Source: Okeania sp. SIO2B3 (GTDB lineage: Bacteria > Cyanobacteriota > Cyanobacteriia > Cyanobacteriales > Microcoleaceae). From it: 39,031 nt of DNA. The position numbers and the translations under genes are program-made. Location: contig NZ_JAAHGH010000014.1 in assembly GCF_010672525.1 (NCBI RefSeq), positions 85,111 to 124,141 of the forward strand, given 5' to 3'. The notes under the pieces were generated by a model. The model was not told the DNA's origin. It made no database searches and was given only the letters and a program-made list of their open reading frames with translations. The stretch's first letter is position 1. Each line of letters opens with the position of its first letter. This document shows positions 9,070 through 17,929 of this stretch, one piece after another.

Positions 9070-9579
9070 TTAAATATCCTTTTCAGCTAACTCACTAATT
9101 AAATGGTCAAAAGGTGCTTCTAAGAAGGCACCAGTTTGAATACCTGCCGCTGCAACTTCAGATTTAACAAGTTCCTTAAGAATACCAATTCCAACCAAAG
9201 TAGGTCCAATAGGTACTTCTAGAGAATTGTAGGTTTCTCGAAGACCCTGTAAGACCCTTTCATCCAAAACATCCGTGTTACCTGCAACCAAAGCATAAGT
9301 AGCATAACGTAGATAATAATCCATATCCCGCAGACAAGCAGCATAACGGCGAGTCGTATAAGCATTACCACCCGGACGAATTAATTCCGGTTGTTGTGCA
9401 AACAACGTAATCCCAGCTTGCTTAACCAAACTAGCAGCCATAGAATTAATTACCGTAGCAGCTTGTACTCGCGCAGTACCCGTTTCAAAATAAGATTTTA
9501 ATCGATCGACAGCATCCCGGTCCAAATAACGACCTTTAGCGTCGTAATTATCTATTAAGCTAGTGATAGTGTCCCGCAT
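9070..9579 (-). CDS. apcF: Allophycocyanin subunit beta-18
   Basis: 169 aa, typical of ApcF and longer than ApcB (161). The chromophore-binding Cys is in RRYAACLRDMDYYLRYATYALVAG, next to conserved Arg/Asp residues, and the Asn-methylation region RPGGNAYTTRR is present. It ends with the ApcF-type tail AELAEKDI-like sequence (SELAEKDI). ApcF pairs with ApcE in the terminal-emitter trimer of the phycobilisome core at the thylakoid surface and helps pass energy to photosystem II. The gene stands alone, as apcF usually does. Its 3' side carries a miniature element and its upstream region is cut short by an IS200/IS605 relic starting ~45 bp before the ATG. Confidence 0.95.
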   Translation of the reverse strand: MRDTITSLIDNYDAKGRYLDRDAVDRLKSYFETGTARVQAATVINSMAASLVKQAGITLFAQQPELIRPGGNAYTTRRYAACLRDMDYYLRYATYALVAGNTDVLDERVLQGLRETYNSLEVPIGPTLVGIGILKELVKSEVAAAGIQTGAFLEAPFDHLISELAEKDI

Positions 9580-9622
9580 ATAATTATTCTCCCAAAAATT
9601 TCTTAAACTTTCTATCTTACCC

Positions 9623-10020
9623 TACTTTGACATCCTCCCGACGTTGCGCTTACGCGAAAACGTGGAATTCCCTAACATCACTGATAGGGATTTTCTGCTT
9701 CATAGCACCCGCCTCCAAGGTATTCCCCTCTTTTTGGTCTTAAAGTCGCTCCACAGACTGACACTGCTAGCCCAGCAGCCTTATTCTAATTAAGAGTACT
9801 ATGCTATGACAAAAACCACAAGATTGATTGGTTTTTCCAGGGTCATGCTGCGCAAACATCCCGACTATCTCTTCTAGGAGAACGCGGGTCTTCAACCAAC
9901 GTTGAGTTAACGTGTGTCATCAGTCAGAAGCGAGTGTGTAATTCTGAAGTTCCCTACGGGGCCGATAAAGTGCGGAAGTAATTCCGTACACAGCCCCTTC
10001 AAAATGTAAGACACACTTCA
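9623..10020 (-). mobile_element. IS200/IS605 (IS1341-type) right-end relic
   Basis: Read on the minus strand, the segment ends with GGAATTCC...GTCGGGAGGATGTCAA, the usual right-end signature of cyanobacterial TnpB-only elements. Before it is a GC-richer stretch with broken frames, such as VCGATLRPKRGEYLGGG, that resemble the variable C-terminal tail of IS1341-type TnpB. No TnpB core is present. In intact elements this region encodes the guide RNA (omega/reRNA) at the transposon end, so a stranded guide-RNA-like segment is possible but unproven. Confidence 0.55.
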
Positions 10021-10032
10021 TTACAGTCAATT

Positions 10033-10116
10033 GACAATTCTTACTCCTACCTCCTCGCTCATTCCCATTTCTCCTATCTCCTACCCTCACCCATAAGACT
10101 TTTTCGGCAAACCCTA
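10033..10116 (-). mobile_element. Half copy of family 1 miniature element
   Basis: Matches the right half of copy B (GACAATTCTTACTCCTACC ... AAGACTTTTTCGGCAAACCC-TA). The other end is missing; the relic joins the IS200/IS605 remnant directly. Confidence 0.65.
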
Positions 10117-10173
10117 GTTAGTTATTTCTGCCATCCTGCACTAGCAGAATTATTTGATTAAGGTCAGATTTTT

Positions 10174-10217
10174 TGTGTCTAAAGTTACAAAAACTCAAGG
10201 ATTTTCATTCTTATTAT
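10174..10217 (+). promoter_or_regulatory. NtcA-type nitrogen-control promoter of glnA
   Basis: TGT-N10-ACA at 10174-10189, equivalently GTG-N8-TAC at 10175-10188 (consensus GTA-N8-TAC, one mismatch). After 23 bases comes a -10 box TATTAT at 10212-10217, the spacing known for NtcA-activated promoters. The predicted start, near 10224, leaves a ~117-nt leader. Confidence 0.7.
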
Positions 10218-10243
10218 CGGCTGGATGTATTCTGATTAGAACT

Positions 10244-10324
10244 TTGTTAAGAAAGCCAAAATTTAAGACTGATGTATTTATTCTTATTAGAGCGATTCTT
10301 CTTGTTAAGAAAGCCAAAATTTAA
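10244..10324 (+). repeat. Direct repeat in the glnA leader
   Basis: A 23-base segment beginning TTGTTAAGAAAGCC occurs at 10244-10266 and again at 10302-10324, 58 bp apart, with weaker similarity before each copy. The second copy runs up to the ribosome binding site (AGGAGC, 10330-10335). Confidence 0.8.
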
Positions 10325-10340
10325 AACTTAGGAGCTAAAT

Positions 10341-11762
10341 ATGGCACAAACAGCCCAAGATGTATTGAACTGGATTAACAATGATGACATTCAAGTTATT
10401 GATTTGAAATTCATTGACCTACCTGGTATTTGGCAACATTTAACAGTTCACAAAAGTCAAATTGATGAAAGTTCCTTTACAGATGGAGTTGCCTTCGACG
10501 GTTCTAGTATCCGTGGTTGGAAAAATATTAACGAGTCAGACATGATGATGGTACTCGATCCAACTACTGCTTGGATTGACCCTTTTATGGCTGAACCGAC
10601 ATTAAGTATAACTTGTAGTATTAAAGAGCCTCGAACTGGTGAATGGTATAGCCGTTGCCCCAGAGTCATATCTCAGAAAGCGGTTGACTATTTAAGGTCA
10701 ACAGGTATTGGCGATACTGCCTTCTTTGGTCCAGAAGCTGAATTCTTTGTATTTGAAGATGCTCGGTTTGACCAAACTGAAAATAAAGCTTATTACTATG
10801 TAGATAGTATAGAAGGTCGCTGGAATTCTGGTAGTGAAGAACCAGGTGGTAATAAAGCTTATAAACCAAACTACAAACAAGGTTACTTCCCTGTATCTCC
10901 CACCGATACAATGCAGGACTTGCGGACAGAAATGTTGTTAACCATGGCCAAGTGTGGAGTTCCCATTGAAAAGCATCACCACGAAGTTGCTACAGGTGGT
11001 CAGAATGAATTGGGCTTTAAGTTTGGCACATTGGTAGAAGCTGCAGACAACTTGATGATTTATAAGTATGTCATCAAGAATGTGGGCAAAAAACATGGCA
11101 AAACTATTACTTTCATGCCTAAGCCTATATTTAACGATAATGGTTCGGGTATGCACTGTCACCAGTCAATCTGGAAAGAGGGACAACCTTTATTCTGGGG
11201 TGATGGTTATGCCAATTTGAGTAAGACAGCACTTAATTACATTGGTGGTATCCTCAAGCACGCTCCAGCAATCTTGGCATTTTCAAACCCTTCCACTAAT
11301 TCCTATAAGCGCTTAGTTCCTGGATTTGAAGCTCCGGTAAACTTAGCTTATTCTCAAGGTAACCGCTCTGCTTCTGTTCGGATTCCTTTAAGTGGTACAA
11401 ATCCCAAGGCCAAGCGATTAGAGTTCCGTTGTCCTGATGCTAGTTGTAACCCCTATCTGGCTTTTGCTGCGATGCTTTGTGCTGGTATTGATGGGATTAA
11501 GAATGAAATTGACCCTGGCGAATCTTTGGATGTGGATATTTATGACCTCAGTCCTGAAGAGTTAAGCAAGATTCCTTCTACTCCTGGTTCCCTAGAAGGT
11601 GCTTTGGAAGCTTTGAAAAAAGACCATGAGTTTTTGACTACTGGTGGGGTATTTACAGAGGACTTGATTCAAACTTGGATTGAGTACAAGTTAGATAATG
11701 AGGTTAATCCCATGCGTCTACGGCCTCATCCTTATGAGTTTTCTCTCTACTACGATTGCTAA
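10341..11762 (+). CDS. glnA: Glutamine synthetase type I
   Basis: 473 aa, full length. Makes glutamine from glutamate, ammonium and ATP, the entry step of the GS-GOGAT cycle. Visible motifs: the beta-grasp domain with DGSSIRGW, the GPEAEFFVF metal-binding glutamate, the ATP-binding region [12 protein letters not shown], the glutamate flap [22 protein letters not shown], and the conserved C-terminus [13 protein letters not shown]. In cyanobacteria this enzyme is controlled by small inactivating proteins (GifA/GifB) rather than adenylylation; neither gene is visible here. An AGGAGC ribosome binding site sits 5 bp before the ATG, and the NtcA-type promoter above points to nitrogen regulation. 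Confidence 0.98.
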   Translation: MAQTAQDVLNWINNDDIQVIDLKFIDLPGIWQHLTVHKSQIDESSFTDGVAFDGSSIRGWKNINESDMMMVLDPTTAWIDPFMAEPTLSITCSIKEPRTGEWYSRCPRVISQKAVDYLRSTGIGDTAFFGPEAEFFVFEDARFDQTENKAYYYVDSIEGRWNSGSEEPGGNKAYKPNYKQGYFPVSPTDTMQDLRTEMLLTMAKCGVPIEKHHHEVATGGQNELGFKFGTLVEAADNLMIYKYVIKNVGKKHGKTITFMPKPIFNDNGSGMHCHQSIWKEGQPLFWGDGYANLSKTALNYIGGILKHAPAILAFSNPSTNSYKRLVPGFEAPVNLAYSQGNRSASVRIPLSGTNPKAKRLEFRCPDASCNPYLAFAAMLCAGIDGIKNEIDPGESLDVDIYDLSPEELSKIPSTPGSLEGALEALKKDHEFLTTGGVFTEDLIQTWIEYKLDNEVNPMRLRPHPYEFSLYYDC

Positions 11763-11777
11763 ATCAATAAATTTAAG

Positions 11778-12012
11778 TAGGGTTTGCCGAATAAGTCTTT
11801 TGGTAGAAATCAGGAGTTAGGAGTCAGGAGTCAGGAGGAATGGGGAATTTAGAGGAGGTAGTCGGATATTTTATCCCTTGATTTTTCTACAATTATTCTG
11901 CCTTTTATCCTAACTTTTTGGTCGATCAAGCTTAAAAAGTTGTATTTTTTTTGCTGTAAAAAAGCTAAAATCTTTACCTGTTAATGCTTTTAGATTTTAT
12001 TGGTAAGCCCTA
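11778..12012 (+). mobile_element. Miniature inverted-repeat element, family 1 copy C
   Basis: 235 bp, starting 16 bp after the glnA stop. Left end TA-GGGTTTGCCGAATAAG, right end ATTGGTAAGCCC-TA. Same orientation and order of internal blocks as copy A, including GAGTCAG heptamers and the TTAATGCTTTTAGAT block. Confidence 0.8.
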
Positions 12013-12154
12013 AGTATAACTAAGGAGTTAGTAGGAAAGAAGTTTTTTTCAAAGCTTGAGGAATGAGTATTTTATTACTTAAGTAATTTAGACAGAGTAA
12101 TGTTATATCTATTTAAGCTTTGCTACTTCATAAAACAATAGCGACTTAGTTCTT

Positions 12155-12185
12155 ATAGCCCCCAGTAAAGGAGGCTATTTTTGTT
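12155..12185 (+). terminator. Rho-independent terminator downstream of glnA
   Basis: Stem ATAGCC(CCC)...(GGA)GGCTAT around 12155-12178 followed by TTTTTGTTT. It lies ~390 bp after glnA, beyond the miniature element, so the element would be part of the glnA transcript's 3' region. Confidence 0.65.
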
Positions 12186-12189
12186 TGAA

Positions 12190-12699
12190 GCAACAATATA
12201 TATCGACGCGCTTTTTTTATGATAAAAAACCTCAATCTAGATTTACATCTCAAATCAGAACACTATCCTAAATCATTTGTGATAATTTTATTGCTTCGGT
12301 GTTTCTCATTTCCTCCTAGCTCCGGTGTTCTCTATTCCCTAAAATCTACAATATTTCACAACTCAAATAAGATTTCTATGTAGTCTTTTGTTCAAAATTA
12401 TAGCAACTGCCATTACTACTTTTAACTTATGGAATATCTAATACCAATTTCATAAAATATTGCAAAGCGTGATGACACAGGGAACAGGGAACACCTGAAC
12501 TGTGGCTAGTGAAAGAAAAACATAAATATTAAAGAGGAAAAAAGGTGGAAATTTTAGAATTTATGGAATTTATAATTTTTTCTTTTAGGAATAAATCACA
12601 AATTAAGATGTAACTGCCTTTTTTGAATTTGGTATAAAACAATGAAATATCAACTTTCCTCCTTCTTCCTTCCTCCTTCTTCCTTCTGCTATATGATAA
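12190..12699. other. Spacer with nothing firm
   Basis: AT-rich, with GGGAACA and CTTCCTTC short repeats near 12480 and 12660-12688. No gene seen. Confidence 0.5.
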
Positions 12700-13854
12700 T
12701 TGCGTTACAATCCTGAAATAAAACTACAAAGCTCGCAAAATCTATTTAGACTTATCGTCGTGTCAAATACTATTACAAAATTCACTCATCAAACATTTCA
12801 ACAAGGTAAAATTTACTTTGCTTTAGCTCACAAACAAATTTCTACTAGACTGAGAAATTTTATTTATCCAACTCTTGAGTTTCAAACTCAACCTTTGTCT
12901 CCTGGAATTCTCCAAAAAATGCAGAAACGCATTGATGACATTATGGAAAGAGATTTGGCAGATGGAGAAAATGGTATTTATCCAGTTAATATTATATTTG
13001 ATAATCCCTGGTCGGATTTTTTCAGTTATTATCCTAATATTTGGCTAGATATGCCTACAGTTTGGAGTAGAATTAAACAAAAGAAATATCAAGAATTTTC
13101 TCCACAAATAAATACTCAAAATTATCCTGCTTATTATTTACAAAATTTTCATTATCAAACAGATGGCTACTTAAGCGATACATCAGCTAATCTCTACGAT
13201 TTGCAGGTAGAACTTTTATTTAATGGTACTGCTGATGCCATGCGGAGACGAATTTTAGCTCCTTTAAAAATAGGATTAGAGAAGTTATTTTCTGGGCAAA
13301 AGTTAGAGACGCTCGCTCCTCAAAATTTACGAGTTTTAGATATTGCTTGTGGTACTGGTAGAACTTTAAAGTTTATTCGCGCTACTTTACCAAAGGCTGC
13401 TCTTTATGGTGTTGATTTATCGTCTGCTTATTTAAAAAAAGCTCATCAATTATTATCTGAAGAGTTGGGAGAGTTGCCTCAACTTTTACAAGGAAATGCT
13501 GAGGATTTACCTTGGAGAGATAATTTTTTTCAGGCAACAACTTGTGTTTTTATGTTCCATGAATTACCGCCGATGGTACGTCAAAAAGTTATAGAGGAAG
13601 CTTTTAGAGTTACTAAACCTGGGGGTGTTTTTGTGATTTGTGATTCGATTCAAGTTTCTGATGAACCTGATTTTTCACCAATGTTAAAAAACTTCCCAGC
13701 AATGTTCCATGAACCTTATTATCAGAGTTACATTACAGATAATTTAGAGGAACGTTTGGAGAAAGTAGGTTTTATTAATATCGCTACTGAGGTTCATTTC
13801 GTTAGTAAGTATTGGGTGGCTTGTAAACCTGTTGAAAAAGTAGTTAGTAGGTAA
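12700..13854 (+). CDS. Class I SAM-dependent methyltransferase
   Basis: Up to 384 aa. The Rossmann methyltransferase core is in the C-terminal half: motif I VLDIACGTGR at 212-221, an acidic post-I residue in LYGVDLS, motif II-like QGNAEDLPWRDNFFQ, and FRVTKPGGVF (motif III). The ~180-residue N-terminal extension, with DNPWSDFFSYYPNIW and LYDLQVELLFNGTADAMRRR, is a recurring feature of a cyanobacterial family of unknown substrate. The frame opens at a TTG at 12700, just after a heptamer tract. A GTG at 12760 (residue 21) is an equally plausible start; there is no in-frame ATG until residue 72. Confidence 0.8.
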   Translation: MRYNPEIKLQSSQNLFRLIVVSNTITKFTHQTFQQGKIYFALAHKQISTRLRNFIYPTLEFQTQPLSPGILQKMQKRIDDIMERDLADGENGIYPVNIIFDNPWSDFFSYYPNIWLDMPTVWSRIKQKKYQEFSPQINTQNYPAYYLQNFHYQTDGYLSDTSANLYDLQVELLFNGTADAMRRRILAPLKIGLEKLFSGQKLETLAPQNLRVLDIACGTGRTLKFIRATLPKAALYGVDLSSAYLKKAHQLLSEELGELPQLLQGNAEDLPWRDNFFQATTCVFMFHELPPMVRQKVIEEAFRVTKPGGVFVICDSIQVSDEPDFSPMLKNFPAMFHEPYYQSYITDNLEERLEKVGFINIATEVHFVSKYWVACKPVEKVVSR

Positions 13855-13956
13855 GCATTTCCTATTAACAATCAATTTTGTCGCATAATTCAGGCTTTAA
13901 GCCTCTCCTTTAAAGGAGAAAAAAATTTTCTTTTTAGTCTCATCCTCTCCTTAAAA

Positions 13957-14826
13957 AGAATATGAGGTGTGTGATAAGGAAAAATACTTACTCCTCCTCT
14001 CTATTGCGGATGTCGCAATAGTCATTTCATTGTGTTAAGCACCAAGATTTGAGGTGTGTGATGAGGGAAAATATCTACTCCTCCTCTCTATTGCGGATAT
14101 CGCAATAGTCATTTCATTTTGTGAAGCACCAAGATTTGAGGTGTGTGATGAGGAAAAATATCTACTTCCCCTCTCTGTTGCGGATATCGCAATAGTCATT
14201 TCATTTTGTGAAGCACCAAGATTTGAGGTGTGTGATGAGGAAAAATATCTACTCCTCCTCTCTGTTGCGGATGTCGCAATAGTCATTTCATTGTGTTAAG
14301 CACCAAGATTTGAGGTGTGTGATGAGGGAAAATATCTACTCCTCCTCTCTGTTGCGGATGTCGCAATAGTCATTTCATTTTGTGAAGCACCAAGATTTGA
14401 GGTGTGTGATGAGGAAAAATATCTACTCCTCCTCTCTGTTGCGGATGTCGCAATAGTCATTTCATTGTGTTAAGCACCAAGATTTGAGGTGTGTGATGAG
14501 GGAAAATATCTACTTCCCCTCTCTGTTGCGAATATCGCAATAGTCATTTCATTGTGTTAAGCACCAAGATTTGAGGTGTGTGATGAGGGAAAATATCTAC
14601 TTCCCCTCTCTGTTGCGGATGTCGCAATAGTCATTTCATTTTGTGAAGCACCAAGATTTGAGGTGTGTGATGAGGGAAAATATCTACTTCCCCTCTCTGT
14701 TGCGGATGTCGCAATAGTCATTTCATTTTGTGAAGCACCAAGATTTGAGGTGTGTGATGAGGGAAAATATCTACTTCCCCTCTCTGTTGCGAATATCGCA
14801 ATAGTCATTTCATTTTGTGAAGCACC
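13957..14826. repeat. 87-bp tandem repeat array, ten copies
   Basis: Units begin AAGATTTGAGGTGTGTGATGAGG at about 13957 (diverged), 14044, 14131, 14218, 14305, 14392, 14479, 14566, 14653 and 14740, exactly 87 bp apart after the first. Each unit contains a small palindrome TTGCG-GATGT-CGCAA and CATTTCATT(T/G)TGTGA/TTAAGCACC. Copies differ at a handful of fixed positions. Because 87 is a multiple of three, both strands read open for long stretches with a 29-residue period. Those frames are broken by TAA in GTGTTAAGC copies and have no start context, so I do not call them genes. Confidence 0.95.
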
Positions 14827-14965
14827 TAAACCTATAGTAAAAAATTGGTTGGTTAGGACTTATGCTGAAAACCTTAAACAGAGAAGTATTTTTCCCACAG
14901 ATGAGCTGTTGCCTATTACCTGTTCCCTGTTCTCTGCTATAAGACCTGAATTGAAAATAGTAAAA

Positions 14966-15796
14966 TTATTCTATCTTCGCTGACAAAATTAAATAACGCA
15001 GTAGTCCCAACCGTGTCACCCATTCAAAAATATTATTTGTTTTCTGATTAGCTGGAGAATCTGAAAAAACAGGAAACTTCTTGAGGATTTTATAAGTAGG
15101 TAAAGTATTAAAAGTAATATCCTCTATTTGAAAACTGTTAAACCCTATTTTTCTTGCTAAATCTTGATAGTTAGCAATAGTGAAAAAATCAACATTGCCA
15201 TAAGTTTCAGCACCCAAATCTTTAAGAAATAATCTAACCACAGGCTTCAAAAAATTGATTGTGGCAGTAGGAACAAAATCAGACAAAGCAATTTTACCAC
15301 CTGGTTTTAAAACTCTTTTTGCCTCTTGGAAAAAAGCAGAACGACTAGGAAAATGAAAAATACACTCCACCGCCAAAACCACATCAAAATAATTATCAGG
15401 AAAAGGAATTTTAGTAGCATCTCCCTGCACAAATTCAATAGAATTATTACCACAAGCTTGAACTTGTTTTCTAGCTACATCTAATTGCCGTTCATCTATA
15501 TTTAATCCCGTAATTTTTACCTCAGAATAATTATTATTAATACTGGCAGCTGTACCACCAAAACCACAACCCACATCTAAAATAGAAATACCTTCCTTAA
15601 TATCAGCAGCTTGATAAACCTTTTGTGATAGCTTTTCCGTCGCGGACGCAAAATCTTCAGCAGTATTTTTTGCCCAATTAGGGTTTTCCCAATAACCCCA
15701 GTGAACGTGGTTTCCAAAGATAGTTTTAGTTGCTTCATCTTCTAAATTGGCCAAGATTTTGTCAAAATAAGGAAAATTAATTTCTGCTTTGGACAT
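14966..15796 (-). CDS. SAM-dependent methyltransferase (UbiE / methyltransferase domain 11 type)
   Basis: 276 aa. Motif I ILDVGCGFGG at 72-81, post-I GLNIDERQL, motif II VQGDATKIPFPDNYFD, then VLAVECIFHF and VLKPGGKIALSDF (motif III). The N-terminal HVHWGYWENP segment is shared with small-molecule C- and N-methyltransferases (sarcosine/dimethylglycine, RebM and tocopherol types). The substrate is not deducible. It converges with the first methyltransferase across the 87-bp array. The ATG at 15796 is in context MSKAEINFPYF. Confidence 0.85.
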   Translation of the reverse strand: MSKAEINFPYFDKILANLEDEATKTIFGNHVHWGYWENPNWAKNTAEDFASATEKLSQKVYQAADIKEGISILDVGCGFGGTAASINNNYSEVKITGLNIDERQLDVARKQVQACGNNSIEFVQGDATKIPFPDNYFDVVLAVECIFHFPSRSAFFQEAKRVLKPGGKIALSDFVPTATINFLKPVVRLFLKDLGAETYGNVDFFTIANYQDLARKIGFNSFQIEDITFNTLPTYKILKKFPVFSDSPANQKTNNIFEWVTRLGLLRYLILSAKIE

Positions 15797-15825
15797 AGTT
15801 ATAAATTATTAATTGTGGTTGACAC

Positions 15826-16200
15826 TCCCACCGTTAAATCGCTCGATTATAAAGGGGGATTCTTGAGAGTGCTGGCGCAAAGCTATGCTAACGCAGACTC
15901 TTAACTAGGCAACAAATTAAATAAACTGAGTTGTACCCCCGCTACTACCATACACTACCGATAAAACTTCTCAATTTTTTCTTAAATCTAGGGAAGCCTT
16001 TGCCCTGGGATTTCATATCAGAAAAAGCTCTATCTAAGATTTTTAAAGTTTGTTGTAAAGCTTGAGCATTAACTGAGTTTAATTCAGGGTTAGTATTCTT
16101 AGCTATTGTTAAGTTATTGTTAAGTTTTTAGCTTGATAATTATAATTAGGGTAAGGAGTATCAGCAGGGATAATATATTCAGAAACAATTGAACAACTAT
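15826..16200 (-). pseudogene. IS1341-type TnpB relic with right end
   Basis: On the minus strand, fragments read EYIIPADTPYPNYNYQAKNL, then after a frame change NPELNSVNAQALQQTLKILD, RAFSDMKSQGKGFPRFKK and LRSFIG. This is the N-terminal part of an OrfB/TnpB transposase. The sequence then jumps to a right-end-like segment (GGGGGATTC ... GGGAGTGTCAACC, 15826-15870). The RuvC core is deleted. A small dispersed repeat (GCGCAAAGCTATGCTAACGCAGACTC) sits at the internal junction near 15875-15902. Confidence 0.7.
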
Positions 16201-16234
16201 TAATTGGTTACTTTCTTGAATTTAGCCAGTCTTT

Positions 16235-16468
16235 ACCGAATAATTAATTATTAATTATTCATAATTAAATAATTCTGGTTTAAAGCCTCCTCTTTTAAGG
16301 GGAAAAAAGCGGTCGTTAGCGTAGCTTCCCGAAGGGTGGGATGGCAAGGTCTCCTCGCTGTCCGAGCATCGACCAAGAGAAGAAATAATATTTCCTGATC
16401 TTCAATTCCGTAGCGGTTTTAACCAGAGGTAATTATCAATTATCCATTATCCATTATCCATTAATGAA
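16235..16468 (+). mobile_element. Foldback element, family 3 copy 1
   Basis: About 234 bp. The ends are ACCGAATAATTAATTA and ATCCATTAATGAA. The core has facing arms AATTCTGGTTTAAAGCC (near 16269) and GGTTTTAACCAGAGG (near 16416), and the palindromic dispersed repeat GTTAGCGTAGCTTCCCGAAGGG. A second copy, inverted, lies at 34384-34593. ATTATCC and TTAATTA heptamers occupy both edges. Confidence 0.7.
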
Positions 16469-16640
16469 GCTCTCTTAAGCCGTAGTTATACACGCTTTTA
16501 CAGACATCAAGAATCTGATTAATATCAGCTTCCTGTTGCTTGTTGGGCAAAAGGTTTGTACTGGTAGGTCAAAGTAATCATTGACAATCTATTACTTTCT
16601 GAACATACTGATATTTTATTGTATATTTAGTAACTTGCCA

Positions 16641-16799
16641 ATGGTTAGAATAGATAATTTAATGGTAAGATTAACGAATGATAAAAAGTCTAGACTAGAA
16701 TATTATGCAAGAGTAATGCCAGTATCAATGTCGGAAGTGATTCAAGACTATTGTAAAAACCTACCAAAGCCATCAAAAATAGGGATTCGCTACCGCTAA
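16641..16799 (+). CDS. Small ribbon-helix-helix-like protein
   Basis: 52 aa from the ATG at 16641; the frame is open further upstream to 16581, but that part is a hydrophobic stretch unlike the rest. The order is a short strand (NLMVRLT), a helix (DKKSRLEYYARVM), a serine-capped helix (SMSEVIQDYCKN) and a basic tail. This is the layout of CopG/Arc-type ribbon-helix-helix DNA-binding proteins, which act as dimers. There is no obvious partner toxin gene beside it, although the YbjN-type gene follows 120 bp downstream. Weak ribosome binding site. The call rests on pattern only. Confidence 0.45.
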   Translation: MVRIDNLMVRLTNDKKSRLEYYARVMPVSMSEVIQDYCKNLPKPSKIGIRYR

Positions 16800-16919
16800 A
16801 TTAATTTTTAAGTTGCAATTCATCTCCCGCTAAATAAATTGAGTATTATAACGGGAGTCCTCCTGCAACATTTTCAGATATATGATTTTTCTATAGGTAT
16901 AAATTAATAGGTATAAATT

Positions 16920-17411
16920 ATGACTACTAATAACCCTGATACTACTTCTGTGGATCATCCTTCTACCGAAGAAGATAATATTGAACTAACTGAAAATGAG
17001 ACCAGTCTCAGCTACATAGAAGAGATTGAAACAATTATTGCTAATATGGCAGAAGATCAAAAAGTGATGGTGGCCAATAATGAAGCAGGCCATTTATGGA
17101 AGTTTCAATATGGCAGTGTGGAAGTATATGTCAGACTGACTGGAGAAACAGATGATGATACTTTTGATGTCTGGTCTTATGTACTGAAGTTACCAGCAAA
17201 AAATGAACCCCAGTTAATGCGTAGATTATTGGAAATGAATTGGTTATCGACTATGGAATCCCATTTTGCTATTGTGGATAATCAAATTGTAGTTCTGGCG
17301 ACTCGTACTGTAGCAGAATTATCTCCAGGAGAAATTTCTCGGGCAATTACTATTGTTGCGACTCTTGCTGATGATAATGATGACATTTTGGCAGCAGAAT
17401 TTGGGCAGTAA
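16920..17411 (+). CDS. YbjN domain-containing protein
   Basis: 163 aa. An acidic disordered N-terminus of ~30 residues is followed by the YbjN/type III secretion chaperone-like alpha-beta fold: YIEEIETIIANM, the WKFQYGSVEVYVRL strand pair, VLKLPAKNEPQLMRRLLEMNWLSTMESHFAI, then DNQIVVLATRTVAELSPGEISRAITIVATLADD. Proteins of this kind are widespread in cyanobacteria and thought to be chaperone-like. The start follows a duplicated ATAGGTATAAATTA motif (16896-16919). Confidence 0.8.
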   Translation: MTTNNPDTTSVDHPSTEEDNIELTENETSLSYIEEIETIIANMAEDQKVMVANNEAGHLWKFQYGSVEVYVRLTGETDDDTFDVWSYVLKLPAKNEPQLMRRLLEMNWLSTMESHFAIVDNQIVVLATRTVAELSPGEISRAITIVATLADDNDDILAAEFGQ

Positions 17412-17447
17412 ATGAAGAGAAAAATTATGGGGATATCTCAAAATATT

Positions 17448-17492
17448 GCAGTCGAAGGAAAGGTTAGGACAGATCAAAAGCTTAAAATTCAG
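17448..17492 (+). repeat. 45-bp dispersed repeat, copy 1
   Basis: Begins GCAGTCGAAGGAAAGGTTAGG. Matches 23309-23353 with two mismatches. It starts 36 bp after the YbjN-type stop. Confidence 0.85.
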
Positions 17493-17528
17493 GCTTGCAC
17501 ATTATGGAATGATATTGCCAAAAATTAG

Positions 17529-17929
17529 TTTAGACTTGTAAGCATTCAGCAGTCAGCTATCAGCTTTATTAATTTTAGTAGACAATTTAAGCTTGCTGTT
17601 CTTGTGCTTCAATTCTTTGTTTAAAATGTCGTACGAAGCTAAGCAAATGCTTGCTTTATTTATTAAAAAACTGAGAGCTGACCGCTAATAGCTGTTTGCG
17701 CAGCATTCCGCAGGAAATGCTTACTTAGACTTTGACTAAAAAAACCTAATATTAGTCATTCATGCAATTGATTAATCCATAATCAAATTCAATCAAAAAT
17801 CTCAAATTATTCGTCACTGTGCAACGCCGAAATTTAAGTTTTTTCAGACTTTTAAGTCTTTGTCCCTCTTCCTTCTTCTTTCTTCCTTCTTCCTTCTTGA
17901 AAAACAAAGAAAGGGAGATAATTCAAACC
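17529..17929. other. Spacer
   Basis: Holds the small dispersed repeat at 17695-17724 (TTTGCGCAGCATTCCGCAGG...) and CTTCCTTCTT repeats at 17865-17898. No gene seen. Confidence 0.5.

Noticed and set aside
9955-10000. GATAAAGTGCGGAAGTAATTCC resembles the glutamine riboswitch (glnA RNA) core and lies upstream of glnA
   Set aside because: Only a short resemblance, the flanking stems are not present, and the segment sits in the IS200/IS605 relic upstream of the predicted glnA transcription start.
14035-14983. Long open frames on both strands encoding 29-residue repeats
   Set aside because: They are by-products of an 87-bp noncoding tandem repeat; frames are interrupted by TAA in some units and have no ribosome binding site.
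17412-17528. 38-aa frame directly after the YbjN-type gene
   Set aside because: Half of it is a dispersed 45-bp repeat and there is no conserved pattern or ribosome binding site.
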